From Geobacillus icigianus (lineage in GTDB: Bacteria > Bacillota > Bacilli > Bacillales > Anoxybacillaceae), in contig NZ_JPYA01000065.1 in assembly GCF_000750005.1 (NCBI RefSeq), positions 1 to 14,134 on the forward strand: DNA of 14,134 nucleotides, in the 5' to 3' direction. The first letter of the stretch is position 1. Each line of letters opens with the position of its first letter. Position numbers and translations under genes: made by a program. The notes under the pieces were generated by a model, which was not told where the DNA came from, searched no databases, and saw only the letters and a list, made by a program, of their open reading frames with translations. Shown in pieces: positions 1 to 7,342 of the stretch.

Positions 1-636
1 CGGGCTCAGCCGGTGTATGTGCTCATGGATTCGTGGTATCCGTCCCAAGCGCTCATCGAAGCCTGCCTGAAACAAGGATTCCATGTCATCGCCATGCTCA
101 AGACGAACCGGATTCTCTATCCGAAAGGCATCGCCATTCAAGCGAAGAAGTTCGCCCGCTATATCGAGCCCAACGACACCCGCCTCGTCACGGTGGGGAA
201 GGAGCGTTACCGCGTGTATCGCTACGAGGGAGCGATCCATGGCCTCGAGGATGCGGTGGTGCTGCTGGCTTGGAAGGCGGATGAACCGATGACGCCAGAT
301 CATCTCCATGTTGTCTTGAGCACCGACCGGGAGCTAGGCGATGAAGAGATCTTGCGTTACTATGCCCAGCGCTGGACGATCGAATGCTTTTTCCGGCAGG
401 CCAAAGACCAGCTGAAGTCGATGGACCGTGTTCGTCACATTCGGGCGGTGAAACGGTATTGGGCAGTGGTGCTCTTAGCCTGTGTATACAGCATCGCGGA
501 ATCTCAACAAGACCTCTCTTCCGGCCTAGAGCTTCTTCGTTCTCGGAAAGGGCACAGCGTCGTCGAGTTCATCTACGATGCCGCGAAGCAAGAGATTCCC
601 ATTGATGTGATCAAAAAACAGCTCCATGTCGCCTAA
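1..636 (+). CDS. DDE transposase (IS4/IS701-like), 3' part, truncated by window edge
   Basis: This is the C-terminal part of a cut-and-paste transposase. The frame is open to base 1, so the GTG at 13 is an internal valine and not the start. An aspartate in a DSWYPS context near the beginning suits the second catalytic Asp of an RNase H-like DDE domain. Further on, YAQRWTIECFFRQAK fits the Y-(2)-R-(3)-E-(6)-K signature of IS4-type enzymes exactly and supplies the catalytic Glu. About 210 residues are visible and the reading frame is intact to the TAA at 634-636. I recall near-identical proteins in Geobacillus genomes labelled IS701 family, but the subfamily cannot be settled without the left end. 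The element's right terminus should lie between 637 and about 700. Whether the element is complete cannot be judged. Confidence 0.9.
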   Translation, partial: RAQPVYVLMDSWYPSQALIEACLKQGFHVIAMLKTNRILYPKGIAIQAKKFARYIEPNDTRLVTVGKERYRVYRYEGAIHGLEDAVVLLAWKADEPMTPDHLHVVLSTDRELGDEEILRYYAQRWTIECFFRQAKDQLKSMDRVRHIRAVKRYWAVVLLACVYSIAESQQDLSSGLELLRSRKGHSVVEFIYDAAKQEIPIDVIKKQLHVA

Positions 637-700
637 GGGGTCCCCTGTTTGTCTCTTAGGGAATGGAAATTACTGTAATGAAAAATGCTCATCTACAGTA
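637..700 (+). mobile_element. Probable right end of the insertion sequence
   Basis: The element's terminus must lie downstream of the transposase stop and before the terminator. TACTGTA (671-677) and TACAGTA (694-700) form a short inverted repeat here, but without the left end neither the terminal repeat nor a target duplication can be placed. Confidence 0.3.
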
Positions 701-747
701 AAAACGAAGAAATAAAGCAAAACGATGCTTTATTCCTTCGTTTTTTT
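701..747. terminator. Bidirectional Rho-independent terminator
   Basis: Two 19-nt arms (701-719 and 726-744) flank a 6-nt loop and pair with one exception: an A/C mismatch on the plus transcript that becomes a G-U wobble on the minus transcript. On the plus strand the stem runs into seven T (741-747). On the minus strand it runs into a five-T tail. It therefore serves both the plus-strand transposase and anything transcribed leftward across 753-896. Confidence 0.85.
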
Positions 748-752
748 ATTGA

Positions 753-896
753 TTATTGTTCGGTTAGCTGTTTCTCCATGTCGGATAGTGATATGTCTAA
801 ATTATCCTTTTCTCCTTTCTCATGGTGGCGCTTAACTTTATTTTGTTTTTCATCAACGATCAATTTCCCTTCAGGAGAGGATAAAAATCGCGCCAT
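753..896 (-). CDS. Possible small hypothetical protein, 47 aa
   Basis: From the ATG at 894-896 the frame gives a 47-residue, very hydrophilic product starting MARFLSSPEGKLIV, rich in Lys, Glu, Asp and His, with no membrane segment. I do not recognise it. In favour: the TAA (753-755) lies about 8 nt before a strong minus-strand terminator, and the G-rich run GGTGGGGG sits about 7 nt upstream of the ATG as a possible ribosome binding site. Against: that run is the descending arm of the bkdB terminator, the base composition is much more A/T-rich than the bkd genes, and no partner function is apparent. An in-frame extension to 1010 would overlap the bkdB 3' end and is unlikely. It could also be the remnant of a longer gene lost when the insertion sequence arrived. 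Confidence 0.4.
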   Translation of the reverse strand: MARFLSSPEGKLIVDEKQNKVKRHHEKGEKDNLDISLSDMEKQLTEQ

Positions 897-899
897 GCC

Positions 900-932
900 A
901 AAACCCCCACCGCCAACCGATGGCGATGGGGG
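900..932 (-). terminator. Terminator of the bkd operon
   Basis: The arms CCCCCATCGCCA and TGGCGGTGGGGG (minus strand) pair over 12 bp with one G-U wobble around a 5-nt loop. They begin 5 nt after the bkdB stop and are followed by TTTT. The short T-tract suggests efficient but perhaps leaky termination, with some reading into 753-896. Confidence 0.8.
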
Positions 933-937
933 AAACG

Positions 938-2287
938 TCAATAAATCGGTGTGTTGTCTTTGTTCATGTTTTCCAAAATTGCTTTGACGCGGGCGAGGAA
1001 GCGGCCGCAAATGAGGCCGTCCAAGACGCGGTGGTCAAGCGACAAGCATAAGTTGACCATGTCGCGGATGGCGATCATGCCGTTTTTGACGACCGGGCGT
1101 TTGACGATCGTTTCGACTTGCAAAATGGCCGCTTGCGGGTAGTTGATAATGCCCATCGACTGCACGGAGCCGAACGCGCCGGTGTTGTTGACGGTGAACG
1201 TGCCGCCTTGCATGTCTTCCGGACGAAGTTGGCCGGCGCGCGTTTTCGCCGCTAGTTCGGCGATTTCGCGGGCGATGCCTTTGATCGTTTTTTCGTCGGC
1301 GTGCTTGATGACGGGAACGAACAACGCATCGTCGGTCGCGACGGCGATCGAGATGTTGATGTCTTTGCGCTGAATGATTTTATCGCCGGCCCAAACGGAG
1401 TTCAGCTGCGGGAATTCTTTCAGCGCTTGGGCGACCGCTTTGACGAAGAAGGCGAAATACGTCAAATTGAAGCCTTCACGCCGCTTGAACTCGTCTTTGA
1501 TCGCATCGCGGTAGGCGACAAGGTCGGTGACATCGACTTCGACCATCGTCCACGCGTGCGGCGCTTCGTGTTTGCTGCGGAGCATGTTGGCGGCGATCGC
1601 TTTGCGCACCGGGGTGACCGGAATTTCGATGTCGCCCGCTCCCGCTTCGATCGTTGGCGGCGCTGGCTTCGGCGGCGCGGTTTGTGCGGCCGCTCCAGCC
1701 GTTTGAACGGTTGCGGCGGCCGGAGTCGGCTGTTCCGCTCGCGGCTCGGCTTTTGGCGCCGCTTGTTCCGCCGCCGGTGCCGATCCCGCTTTCGGAATTT
1801 GGCCAGACTCAATCAGCTTCAGCAAATCTTTGCGCGTCACGCGCCCGCCAAGGCCGGTGCCTTCGACTTGTTCGAGGTCAATGCCGTGTTCTTGCGCCAA
1901 GCGGAGCACGGCCGGGGAGTAACGGCCGTTGTTGGCCCGGCCGGCCTTTTTCGGCGCCGGTGGCTTCGCGTTGTCTTCCGCTTTCGACGTTTCTTTCGGC
2001 GCTTCGTCCGCCGGCTTCGCTTCCGAGCTTGGCGCGGCGACTTCGCCTTCGACTTCGATCGTGCAAATCGGCGCGCCGACCGGAAGCGTTTCTCCTTCGT
2101 TGGCGATCAATTCGCGAATGACGCCGGCAAACGACGACGGAATTTCCGCGCTCACTTTATCGGTGATCACTTCGGCGACCGGATCGTATTTGTTCACTTT
2201 GTCGCCCGGGGAAACGAGCCATTTGCTGATCGTGCCTTCGGTGACGCTCTCCCCGAGCTGAGGCATCGTCAATTGTTCGATGGCCAC
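938..2287 (-). CDS. bkdB: Branched-chain 2-oxoacid dehydrogenase E2 (lipoamide acyltransferase)
   Basis: The protein is the E2 core of the branched-chain 2-oxoacid dehydrogenase complex. It takes the acyl group from E1 onto a swinging lipoyl arm and transfers it to CoA. Domains in order: an N-terminal lipoyl domain (about 1-80) with the lipoylated lysine at K44 (ITDKVSAE); an Ala/Pro/Glu-rich linker; a peripheral subunit-binding domain (about 120-160) that docks E1 and E3; a second Ala/Pro linker (about 165-215); and the catalytic acyltransferase domain (about 220-449) with the active-site motif DHRVLDG (H419, D423). The length of 449 is normal for a single-lipoyl E2. The start is GTG at 2285-2287, supported by GGAGGG 7 nt upstream; no ATG fits better. 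It is the last cistron of the operon, separated from bkdAB by a 151-bp gap with two hairpins. Confidence 0.96.
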   Translation of the reverse strand: MAIEQLTMPQLGESVTEGTISKWLVSPGDKVNKYDPVAEVITDKVSAEIPSSFAGVIRELIANEGETLPVGAPICTIEVEGEVAAPSSEAKPADEAPKETSKAEDNAKPPAPKKAGRANNGRYSPAVLRLAQEHGIDLEQVEGTGLGGRVTRKDLLKLIESGQIPKAGSAPAAEQAAPKAEPRAEQPTPAAATVQTAGAAAQTAPPKPAPPTIEAGAGDIEIPVTPVRKAIAANMLRSKHEAPHAWTMVEVDVTDLVAYRDAIKDEFKRREGFNLTYFAFFVKAVAQALKEFPQLNSVWAGDKIIQRKDINISIAVATDDALFVPVIKHADEKTIKGIAREIAELAAKTRAGQLRPEDMQGGTFTVNNTGAFGSVQSMGIINYPQAAILQVETIVKRPVVKNGMIAIRDMVNLCLSLDHRVLDGLICGRFLARVKAILENMNKDNTPIY

Positions 2288-2366
2288 ATCGATACCCTCC
2301 TATCTCTGTTGCAATGTCTTTGCCGTGACGTCCCCAGCCGCCTACGGTTGGCTTCGGGCCATTTTG

Positions 2367-2430
2367 GCGGGATGCACTTTGGCCGACATCCCGCGCTTTC
2401 CCGCTGCCGAAAGGCCGGAGACGCCTTTCG
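2367..2430 (-). other. Two intercistronic hairpins between bkdAB and bkdB
   Basis: The 151-bp bkdAB-bkdB gap (2288-2438) contains two perfect 8-bp stems: 2408-2415 with 2423-2430 (CGAAAGGC/GCCTTTCG, 7-nt loop), and 2367-2374 with 2387-2394 (GCGGGATG/CATCCCGC, 12-nt loop). Neither is followed by a T-tract on the minus strand, so they do not look like ordinary terminators. Protection of the upstream 3' end or RNA processing is a plausible role, but this is inference. Confidence 0.6.
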
Positions 2431-2438
2431 TTCGTCTG

Positions 2439-3422
2439 TTAAAACGCCGCCAGTTCACGCATCGCTTTTTCCACTTTTTCCGGGTTGACCATAAAGAACT
2501 TTTCCATCGTCGGCGCGTACGGCATCGCTGGAACGTCCGGACCGGCGAGGCGCATAATCGGCGCATCGAGGTCAAACAGGCAATGTTCCGCAATAATGGC
2601 GGCGACTTCGCTCATGACGCTGCCTTCTTTGTTGTCTTCGGTAATGAGCAGCACTTTTCCGGTTTTGCTTGCCGCTTCGATGATCGCTTCTTTATCGAGC
2701 GGGTAGACGGTGCGCAAATCGAGCAGATGAACGGAAATGCCGTCTTGGGCGACGCGTTCGGCCGCCTGCAAGGCAAAATGGACGCACAGCCCGTACGTGA
2801 TGACGGTGATGTCCTCGCCTTCACGCTTGACGTCCGCCTTGCCGATCGGCAGTACATAATCATCCTCCGGCACTTCCCCTTTAATGAGGCGGTAGGCGCG
2901 TTTATGCTCGAAAAAGAGCACCGGATCTTCGTCGCGAATGGCCGCTTTGAGCAGACCTTTCACATCGTACGGCGTCGACGGCATGACGATTTTCAGCCCC
3001 GGCTGATTGGCAAAAATCGCTTCCACCGACTGCGAGTGGTACAGGGCGCCATGCACCCCACCGCCGTACGGAGCGCGGATGACGATCGGGCAGTTCCAGT
3101 CGTTGTTCGAGCGGTAGCGGATGCGCGCCGCTTCAGAAATAATTTGGTTGACTGCCGGCATGATGAAATCGGCAAACTGAATTTCAGCAATCGGACGCAG
3201 GCCGTACATCGCCGCGCCGATGCCGACGCCGACGATCGCCGATTCGGCGAGCGGCGTGTCGATGACGCGCTCTTCGCCGAACTGCTCGTACAATCCTTGC
3301 GTCGCTTTGAACACCCCGCCTTTCCGGCCGACGTCTTCCCCTAATACAAACACGCGCGGGTCGCGTTCCATTTCTTCACGAATCGCCATCGTCACGGCAT
3401 CAATATAGGAAATCACAGGCAT
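2439..3422 (-). CDS. bkdAB: Branched-chain 2-oxoacid dehydrogenase E1 beta subunit
   Basis: This is the beta subunit of the thiamine-diphosphate-dependent E1 heterotetramer. It completes the active site formed with BkdAA that decarboxylates branched 2-oxo acids. Family landmarks are visible: GEDVG near residue 30, TPLAE ending in E60 (the ThDP-activating glutamate region), and YHSQS with H129, the conserved active-site histidine. A transketolase C-terminal domain occupies roughly the last 120 residues. I start at the ATG at 3420-3422 (MPVISYIDA, 327 aa). An in-frame start 45 nt upstream would overlap bkdAA and lacks the family's usual N-terminus. AAGGGGG lies 8 nt before the ATG and overlaps the bkdAA stop codon, with only 13 nt between the genes, which suggests translational coupling for equal subunit dosage. 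Confidence 0.96.
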   Translation of the reverse strand: MPVISYIDAVTMAIREEMERDPRVFVLGEDVGRKGGVFKATQGLYEQFGEERVIDTPLAESAIVGVGIGAAMYGLRPIAEIQFADFIMPAVNQIISEAARIRYRSNNDWNCPIVIRAPYGGGVHGALYHSQSVEAIFANQPGLKIVMPSTPYDVKGLLKAAIRDEDPVLFFEHKRAYRLIKGEVPEDDYVLPIGKADVKREGEDITVITYGLCVHFALQAAERVAQDGISVHLLDLRTVYPLDKEAIIEAASKTGKVLLITEDNKEGSVMSEVAAIIAEHCLFDLDAPIMRLAGPDVPAMPYAPTMEKFFMVNPEKVEKAMRELAAF

Positions 3423-3435
3423 CGTCCATTCCCCC

Positions 3436-4431
3436 TTACTCCTCGGCATACACGTAGCGAAGCGCATGTTCCGGCTCGGCGTACGGCGCTTTTTCTGCGT
3501 AGTCGGTCGCTTCGTTTACTTGTTTCATGACGCGCGCTTGAATGTCTTCTTCCAACGCATCCGTTAAGACCCCCGTTTCTTTTAAATAGTTGGCAAACGA
3601 GACGATCGGGTCTTTGGCGCGCGCTTCGGCGAGCTCTTCTTCCGTCCGGTAGACGCGGTGGTCGTCGTCCGATGAGTGCGACGTCAGACGGTATGTCACC
3701 GCTTCGATGAGCGTCGGCCCTTCGCCGCGGCGGGCGCGGTCGGCCGCTTCCTTGACGACGCGGTACACTTCGAGCGGATCGGTGCCGTCAACCGTATAGC
3801 CCGGCATGCCGTAGCCAACGGCGCGGTCCGATACGTTTTCGCACGCCAATTGTTTGGAAATCGGCACGGAAATGGCGTACTTGTTGTTTTCGCACATGAA
3901 GATGACCGGAAGCTTGTGAACGCCGGCAAAGTTCGCCCCTTCATGGAAATCGCCTTGGTTCGACGATCCTTCGCCGAACGTGACGAAGGCGACAAAATCT
4001 TTCTTTTCCATTTTCGCCGCCAAGGCAAAGCCAACGGCGTGCGGTACTTGCGTTGTGACAGGCGAGGAGCCGGTGACGATCCGGTTTTTCTTTTGCCCGA
4101 AATGGCCCGGCATTTGCCGGCCGCCGGAGTTCGGGTCTTCCGCTTTGGCAAACGCGGCCAGCATCAATTCCGTCGGCGTCATGCCGAACGTCAACACGAC
4201 GCCCATATCGCGATAGTACGGCAGGACGTAATCTTTCGTCCGGTCAAGAGCGAACGCCGCGCCGACTTGGGCCGCTTCCTGCCCTTGGCACGAGATGACG
4301 AACGGAATTTTCCCGGCGCGGTTTAACAGCCACATCCGTTCATCGAGCTTGCGGGCGAGAAGCATCGTTTCATACATTTCCAACACCGTGTCATCGCTTA
4401 ATCCGAGTGCTTGATGACGGTTTTGCGCCAT
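3436..4431 (-). CDS. bkdAA: Branched-chain 2-oxoacid dehydrogenase E1 alpha subunit
   Basis: This is the alpha subunit of the decarboxylating E1 enzyme. It binds thiamine diphosphate and Mg and acts on the 2-oxo acids of Leu, Val and Ile. The ThDP motif begins at GEGSSNQG (153-160) and closes with the conserved Asn pair in CENNK (182-183). YRLTSHSSDDDHR (247-258) is the E1-alpha phosphorylation-loop region, with the conserved histidine at 251. The length of 331 aa matches the Bacillus protein. The ATG at 4429-4431 has AAGGGAGG 8 nt upstream. It follows a 291-bp gap after lpdV that is unusually long for this operon and carries repeats. The downstream gene bkdAB starts 13 nt after its stop. Confidence 0.96.
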   Translation of the reverse strand: MAQNRHQALGLSDDTVLEMYETMLLARKLDERMWLLNRAGKIPFVISCQGQEAAQVGAAFALDRTKDYVLPYYRDMGVVLTFGMTPTELMLAAFAKAEDPNSGGRQMPGHFGQKKNRIVTGSSPVTTQVPHAVGFALAAKMEKKDFVAFVTFGEGSSNQGDFHEGANFAGVHKLPVIFMCENNKYAISVPISKQLACENVSDRAVGYGMPGYTVDGTDPLEVYRVVKEAADRARRGEGPTLIEAVTYRLTSHSSDDDHRVYRTEEELAEARAKDPIVSFANYLKETGVLTDALEEDIQARVMKQVNEATDYAEKAPYAEPEHALRYVYAEE

Positions 4432-4512
4432 CGGAACAACCTCCCTTAATGAAAATCGTTTGCCAGTTCCGCCGATGAGCTTGCGAATCTTGCTTTTTCA
4501 GCCCACCCAAAC

Positions 4513-4594
4513 GGGAGAGGGGAGCTTTTCCGCAACGGATGCCCGTCCGCCGAACGAGCAGTGAGCGGCGGTGCTTTTGCTTCTTTCCCCTCTC
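4513..4594 (-). repeat. Nested inverted repeat in the lpdV-bkdAA gap
   Basis: An outer pair GAGAGGGG (4515-4522) and CCCCTCTC (4587-4594) encloses an inner pair CCGCCG (4547-4552) and CGGCGG (4566-4571). Together these can fold about 80 nt of the leader immediately upstream of bkdAA. There is no T-tract beyond it on the minus strand, so it is not a classical terminator. It may be an mRNA processing or stability element, or a decayed mobile element. Confidence 0.5.
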
Positions 4595-4636
4595 ACGTGC
4601 GCTGGCTTGGTTCGCTGACCGCTGTCCAGCAAAAAC

Positions 4637-4731
4637 GCGCCTTCGCAAATGACAGTTAAAGTGCAGCGCAAACGGGCGCAGCCGGTATCCTTGCAACGGC
4701 GCAGCCTTCGCAAAAATGACAGTTAAAAGTG
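4637..4731 (-). repeat. Imperfect direct repeat duplicating the lpdV 3' end
   Basis: Positions 4701-4731, which span the lpdV stop codon, recur imperfectly at 4637-4663: both copies contain CTTCGCAAA, ATGACAGTTAAA and AGTG in the same order, with small indels. The second copy lies entirely inside the intergenic gap. A 9-nt GGCTGCGCC (minus strand) is also repeated between them. This suggests a local duplication of the tail of lpdV. Confidence 0.65.
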
Positions 4732-6144
4732 AATCGCCCGGCCATCGACGGCCAGCGCCGCTTCCGCCAAGGCCTCTGACAGCGTCGGGTGCGGATGGAT
4801 CGCATGGGCCACTTCCCACGGAGCCGCATCGAGCACGCGGGCGAGCCCGGCTTCGGAAATCAAATCGGTCACGTGCGGCCCGACCATATGGACGCCAAGC
4901 AAGTCGTCGGTGTTCCGGTCGGCGACGAATTTGACAAACCCTTCCGCCTCACCGAACACTAGCGCCTTGCCAATGGCTTGAAACGGAAATTTGCCGACTT
5001 TGACGTCATAGCCTTTCGCTTTCGCCTCTTGCTCGGTTAAACCGACCGCCGCCGCTTCCGGACGGGTGTAAATGCAGCGCGGCACCATCGTGTAATCAAT
5101 CGGCGCTGGGTTGCGCCCGGCTAAATGTTCAATGGCGACGATCCCTTCATGGGCGGCGACATGGGCGAGCTGCAAGCCGCCGATGACATCGCCGATCGCG
5201 TAAATGTGCGATTCTTTCGTTTGGCCGAATTCGTTCGTTTGAATATACCCCTTCTCGACGACAATCTCGGTGTTTTCGAGGCCGATTCCTTCAATGTTCG
5301 CCTGCCGCCCGACGGAAACGAGCATTTTGTCGGCCGCGAACGTTTTCCGCTCGCCTTGATGCTCCGCTTCGATCGTGACGCCGTTTCCTTTCTTGAGCGT
5401 TTCCGGCAGCACTTTCGCTCCGGTAACGATGTGGACGCCGCGGCGGCGGAGCAGTTTTTCCATTTCTTTTGACACGTCTTCATCTTCGGTCGGCAAAATG
5501 CGGTCGGCATACTCAAGCACGGTGACATCCACGCCGAAATCGTTGAGCATCGATGCCCATTCCATGCCGATCACGCCGCCGCCGACGATCAAGATGGATG
5601 ACGGGAGCGTCGCCATTTGCAGCGCTTCATCGGACGTCATCACGAATTCGCCGTCCGGCTCCAGCCCCGGCAGCGTGCGCGGACGCGAACCGGTGGCGAT
5701 GACGACAAACTTCGGAACGAGCATTTCGTTTTCGCTGCCATCGTTCATTTCGACCGACACCGTCCCAGCGAGCGGCGAGAAAATGGATGGGCCGAGCAAA
5801 CGTCCAGTGCCGGCGTATACATCGATTTTCCCTTTTTTCATCAAATGTTGCACGCCTTTGTGGAGCTGCTCAACAATCGCTGCCTTGCGCGCCTGCACTT
5901 TGGCGAAATCGAGGCGCACGTCGCCGGCGATGACGCCAAACGCCTCACCGTTTTTCGTTTGCGCGTACACTTCCGCACTGCGAAGCAACGCTTTGGACGG
6001 AATGCAGCCGGCATGCAGGCATGTGCCGCCAAGCTTCCCTTTTTCCACAACGGCCGTTTTCAACCCGAGCTGCGAGGCGCGAATCGCCGCTACATAGCCG
6101 CCCGTACCCCCGCCGAGAATGACGACATCGTATTCGTTTGCCAT
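4723..6144 (-). CDS. lpdV: Dihydrolipoyl dehydrogenase (E3) of the branched-chain complex
   Basis: This is the flavoprotein E3 subunit, which reoxidises dihydrolipoyl groups on BkdB with NAD+. The N-terminus carries the FAD-binding dinucleotide fold (VVILGGGTGGYVAA, about 7-20). GGTCLHAGCIPSK holds the redox-active disulfide C42-C47. A second Rossmann motif, ILIVGGGVIGMEWAS (about 184-198), binds NAD, and the C-terminal HPHPTLSE contributes the catalytic His452-Glu457 pair across the dimer. The length of 473 aa is normal. The ATG at 6142-6144 has AAGGGG 9 nt upstream. Placement between buk and bkdAA marks it as the dedicated E3 of this operon rather than the pyruvate dehydrogenase PdhD. The 30-nt spacing from buk is consistent with co-transcription. 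Confidence 0.96.
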   Translation of the reverse strand: MANEYDVVILGGGTGGYVAAIRASQLGLKTAVVEKGKLGGTCLHAGCIPSKALLRSAEVYAQTKNGEAFGVIAGDVRLDFAKVQARKAAIVEQLHKGVQHLMKKGKIDVYAGTGRLLGPSIFSPLAGTVSVEMNDGSENEMLVPKFVVIATGSRPRTLPGLEPDGEFVMTSDEALQMATLPSSILIVGGGVIGMEWASMLNDFGVDVTVLEYADRILPTEDEDVSKEMEKLLRRRGVHIVTGAKVLPETLKKGNGVTIEAEHQGERKTFAADKMLVSVGRQANIEGIGLENTEIVVEKGYIQTNEFGQTKESHIYAIGDVIGGLQLAHVAAHEGIVAIEHLAGRNPAPIDYTMVPRCIYTRPEAAAVGLTEQEAKAKGYDVKVGKFPFQAIGKALVFGEAEGFVKFVADRNTDDLLGVHMVGPHVTDLISEAGLARVLDAAPWEVAHAIHPHPTLSEALAEAALAVDGRAIHF

Positions 6145-6174
6145 TTCGTGTTCCCCTTTCTGTCCGTTGCTGCC

Positions 6175-7287
6175 TCAGCGCCGGGCCGAAGCCGGCGCAG
6201 CCGCTTCACCGAGATACGTTTTTTCTTTTTCCTCGCCGCGCAAGACGCGAAGCGCCCCTTCCGCTAACGCCTGCAGCTCGTTTTCGCCCGGATGGACGAT
6301 GACATCGGCGATCCATTGGACGCGGCGGGTGATCTGTTCGACAAACGATTTGCCGTACGCCAGTCCCCCGGTCAAAATGATGGCGTCGACTTTGCCGGCA
6401 AGCACGGCGCTTGCCGCCCCGATTTCTTTCGCCACTTGGTACGCCATCGCCTCATAGACGAGCTTCGCCCGTTCGTCTCCTGCTTCGATCATCGCTTCCA
6501 CTTTGACGGCATCGTTCGTGCCGAGGTAGCCGACAAGCCCGCCTTGGCCGACGAGCATGCGCATCACTTCCTCACGGTAGTATTCACCCGAGAAGCATAA
6601 AGCGACCAAATCGCCGGCCGGCACCGTCCCGGCGCGCTCTGGGCTGAACGGGCCTTCGCCGTCAAGGCCGTTGTTGACATCCACTACCCTTCCTTGCTTG
6701 TGGGCGCCAACCGTAATCCCACCGCCCATATGAGCGACGATCAAGTTGAGTTCGTCATACCGTTTGCCAAGCTGGCGGGCGACGCGGCGCGCGACCGCTT
6801 TTTGGTTGAGCGCGTGGAAAATGCTGCGCCGCTCAATGAGCGGAAACCCGCTGATCCGGGCGAGCGGCTCGAGTTCGTCGACGACGACCGGGTCGACGAT
6901 AAACGCCGGAATGTTGAGCGCTGAGGCGATTTCATGCGCCAAAATGCCACCGAGGTTGGAGGCGTGCTGGCCGGAATACCCGCGCCGCAAATCGTCAAGC
7001 ATCGCCTCATTGACGCGGTACGTTCCGCCTTCAATCGGGCGGAGGAGCCCGCCGCGGCCGCAGACGGCGCTCAACTTCGATAAATTGATCCCTTCTTCAT
7101 CGAGCGCTTGCAAAATCGTTTGCTTGCGGAACTCATACTGGTCGGCGATCGTTTGATATCGCCGAAGCACGTCCGCCTCATGGCGGATCGTTTTTTCCAG
7201 CAATGGCCGTTCGTTTTCAAAAACGCCGATCTTCGTTGAAGTCGAACCTGGATTGATCGTTAAAATGCGAAACTTCTGCTCTTGCAT
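6175..7287 (-). CDS. buk: Butyrate kinase (branched-chain acyl kinase)
   Basis: The enzyme converts butyryl, isobutyryl or isovaleryl phosphate plus ADP to the free acid plus ATP, the energy-yielding last step after Ptb. It is an ASKHA-fold kinase: the phosphate-1 motif is [13 protein letters not shown] (11-23), HMGGG (186-190) is the central nucleotide and phosphate motif, and [15 protein letters not shown] (206-220) is the family signature. [11 protein letters not shown] (304-314) corresponds to the adenosine-binding region. The length of 370 aa is typical. The ATG at 7285-7287 has GGAGGG 9 nt upstream. A 7-bp GC hairpin (6178-6198) overlaps the last codons, and another hairpin precedes the gene. 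The gene lies 55 nt after bcd. Confidence 0.95.
   Translation of the reverse strand: MQEQKFRILTINPGSTSTKIGVFENERPLLEKTIRHEADVLRRYQTIADQYEFRKQTILQALDEEGINLSKLSAVCGRGGLLRPIEGGTYRVNEAMLDDLRRGYSGQHASNLGGILAHEIASALNIPAFIVDPVVVDELEPLARISGFPLIERRSIFHALNQKAVARRVARQLGKRYDELNLIVAHMGGGITVGAHKQGRVVDVNNGLDGEGPFSPERAGTVPAGDLVALCFSGEYYREEVMRMLVGQGGLVGYLGTNDAVKVEAMIEAGDERAKLVYEAMAYQVAKEIGAASAVLAGKVDAIILTGGLAYGKSFVEQITRRVQWIADVIVHPGENELQALAEGALRVLRGEEKEKTYLGEAAAPASARR
6178..6198 (-). other. GC-rich hairpin at the 3' end of buk
   Basis: GCGCCGG (6178-6184) and CCGGCGC (6192-6198) form a perfect 7-bp stem with a 7-nt loop spanning the final sense codons of buk, directly before its TGA. No T-tract follows. It may affect mRNA stability between buk and lpdV, though it could also be a by-product of the Ala/Arg-rich tail. 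Confidence 0.45.
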
Positions 7288-7314
7288 CGTTGCTGTCCCT
7301 CCGTTGACCGCCGC

Positions 7315-7332
7315 GGGGCGGAAGCCCGCCCC
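7315..7332 (-). other. GC-rich intercistronic hairpin between bcd and buk
   Basis: GGGGCGG (7315-7321) and CCGCCCC (7326-7332) pair perfectly around a tetraloop in the 55-nt bcd-buk gap, 11 nt after the bcd stop and upstream of the buk ribosome binding site. It lacks a downstream T-tract, so a role in transcript stability or processing is more likely than termination. Confidence 0.6.
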
Positions 7333-7342
7333 TTTCCCGCCT

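Noticed and set aside
685..987. 100-codon plus-strand ORF over the terminators
   Set aside because: It runs through two hairpin terminators and into the bkdB 3' end, has no ribosome binding site and no protein-like pattern.
1301..2488. 395-codon plus-strand ORF opposite bkdB
   Set aside because: Arg/Phe/Asp-rich translation typical of the antisense of a GC3-rich gene; bkdB on the other strand has complete domain motifs and a ribosome binding site.
2280..3344. 354-codon plus-strand ORF opposite bkdAB
   Set aside because: Antisense shadow of the E1 beta gene, with low-complexity Arg/His/Phe composition and no recognisable domain.
4391..4819. 142-codon minus-strand ORF across the lpdV-bkdAA gap
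   Set aside because: Out of frame with both flanking genes, overlaps the end of lpdV and start of bkdAA, and has no family resemblance.
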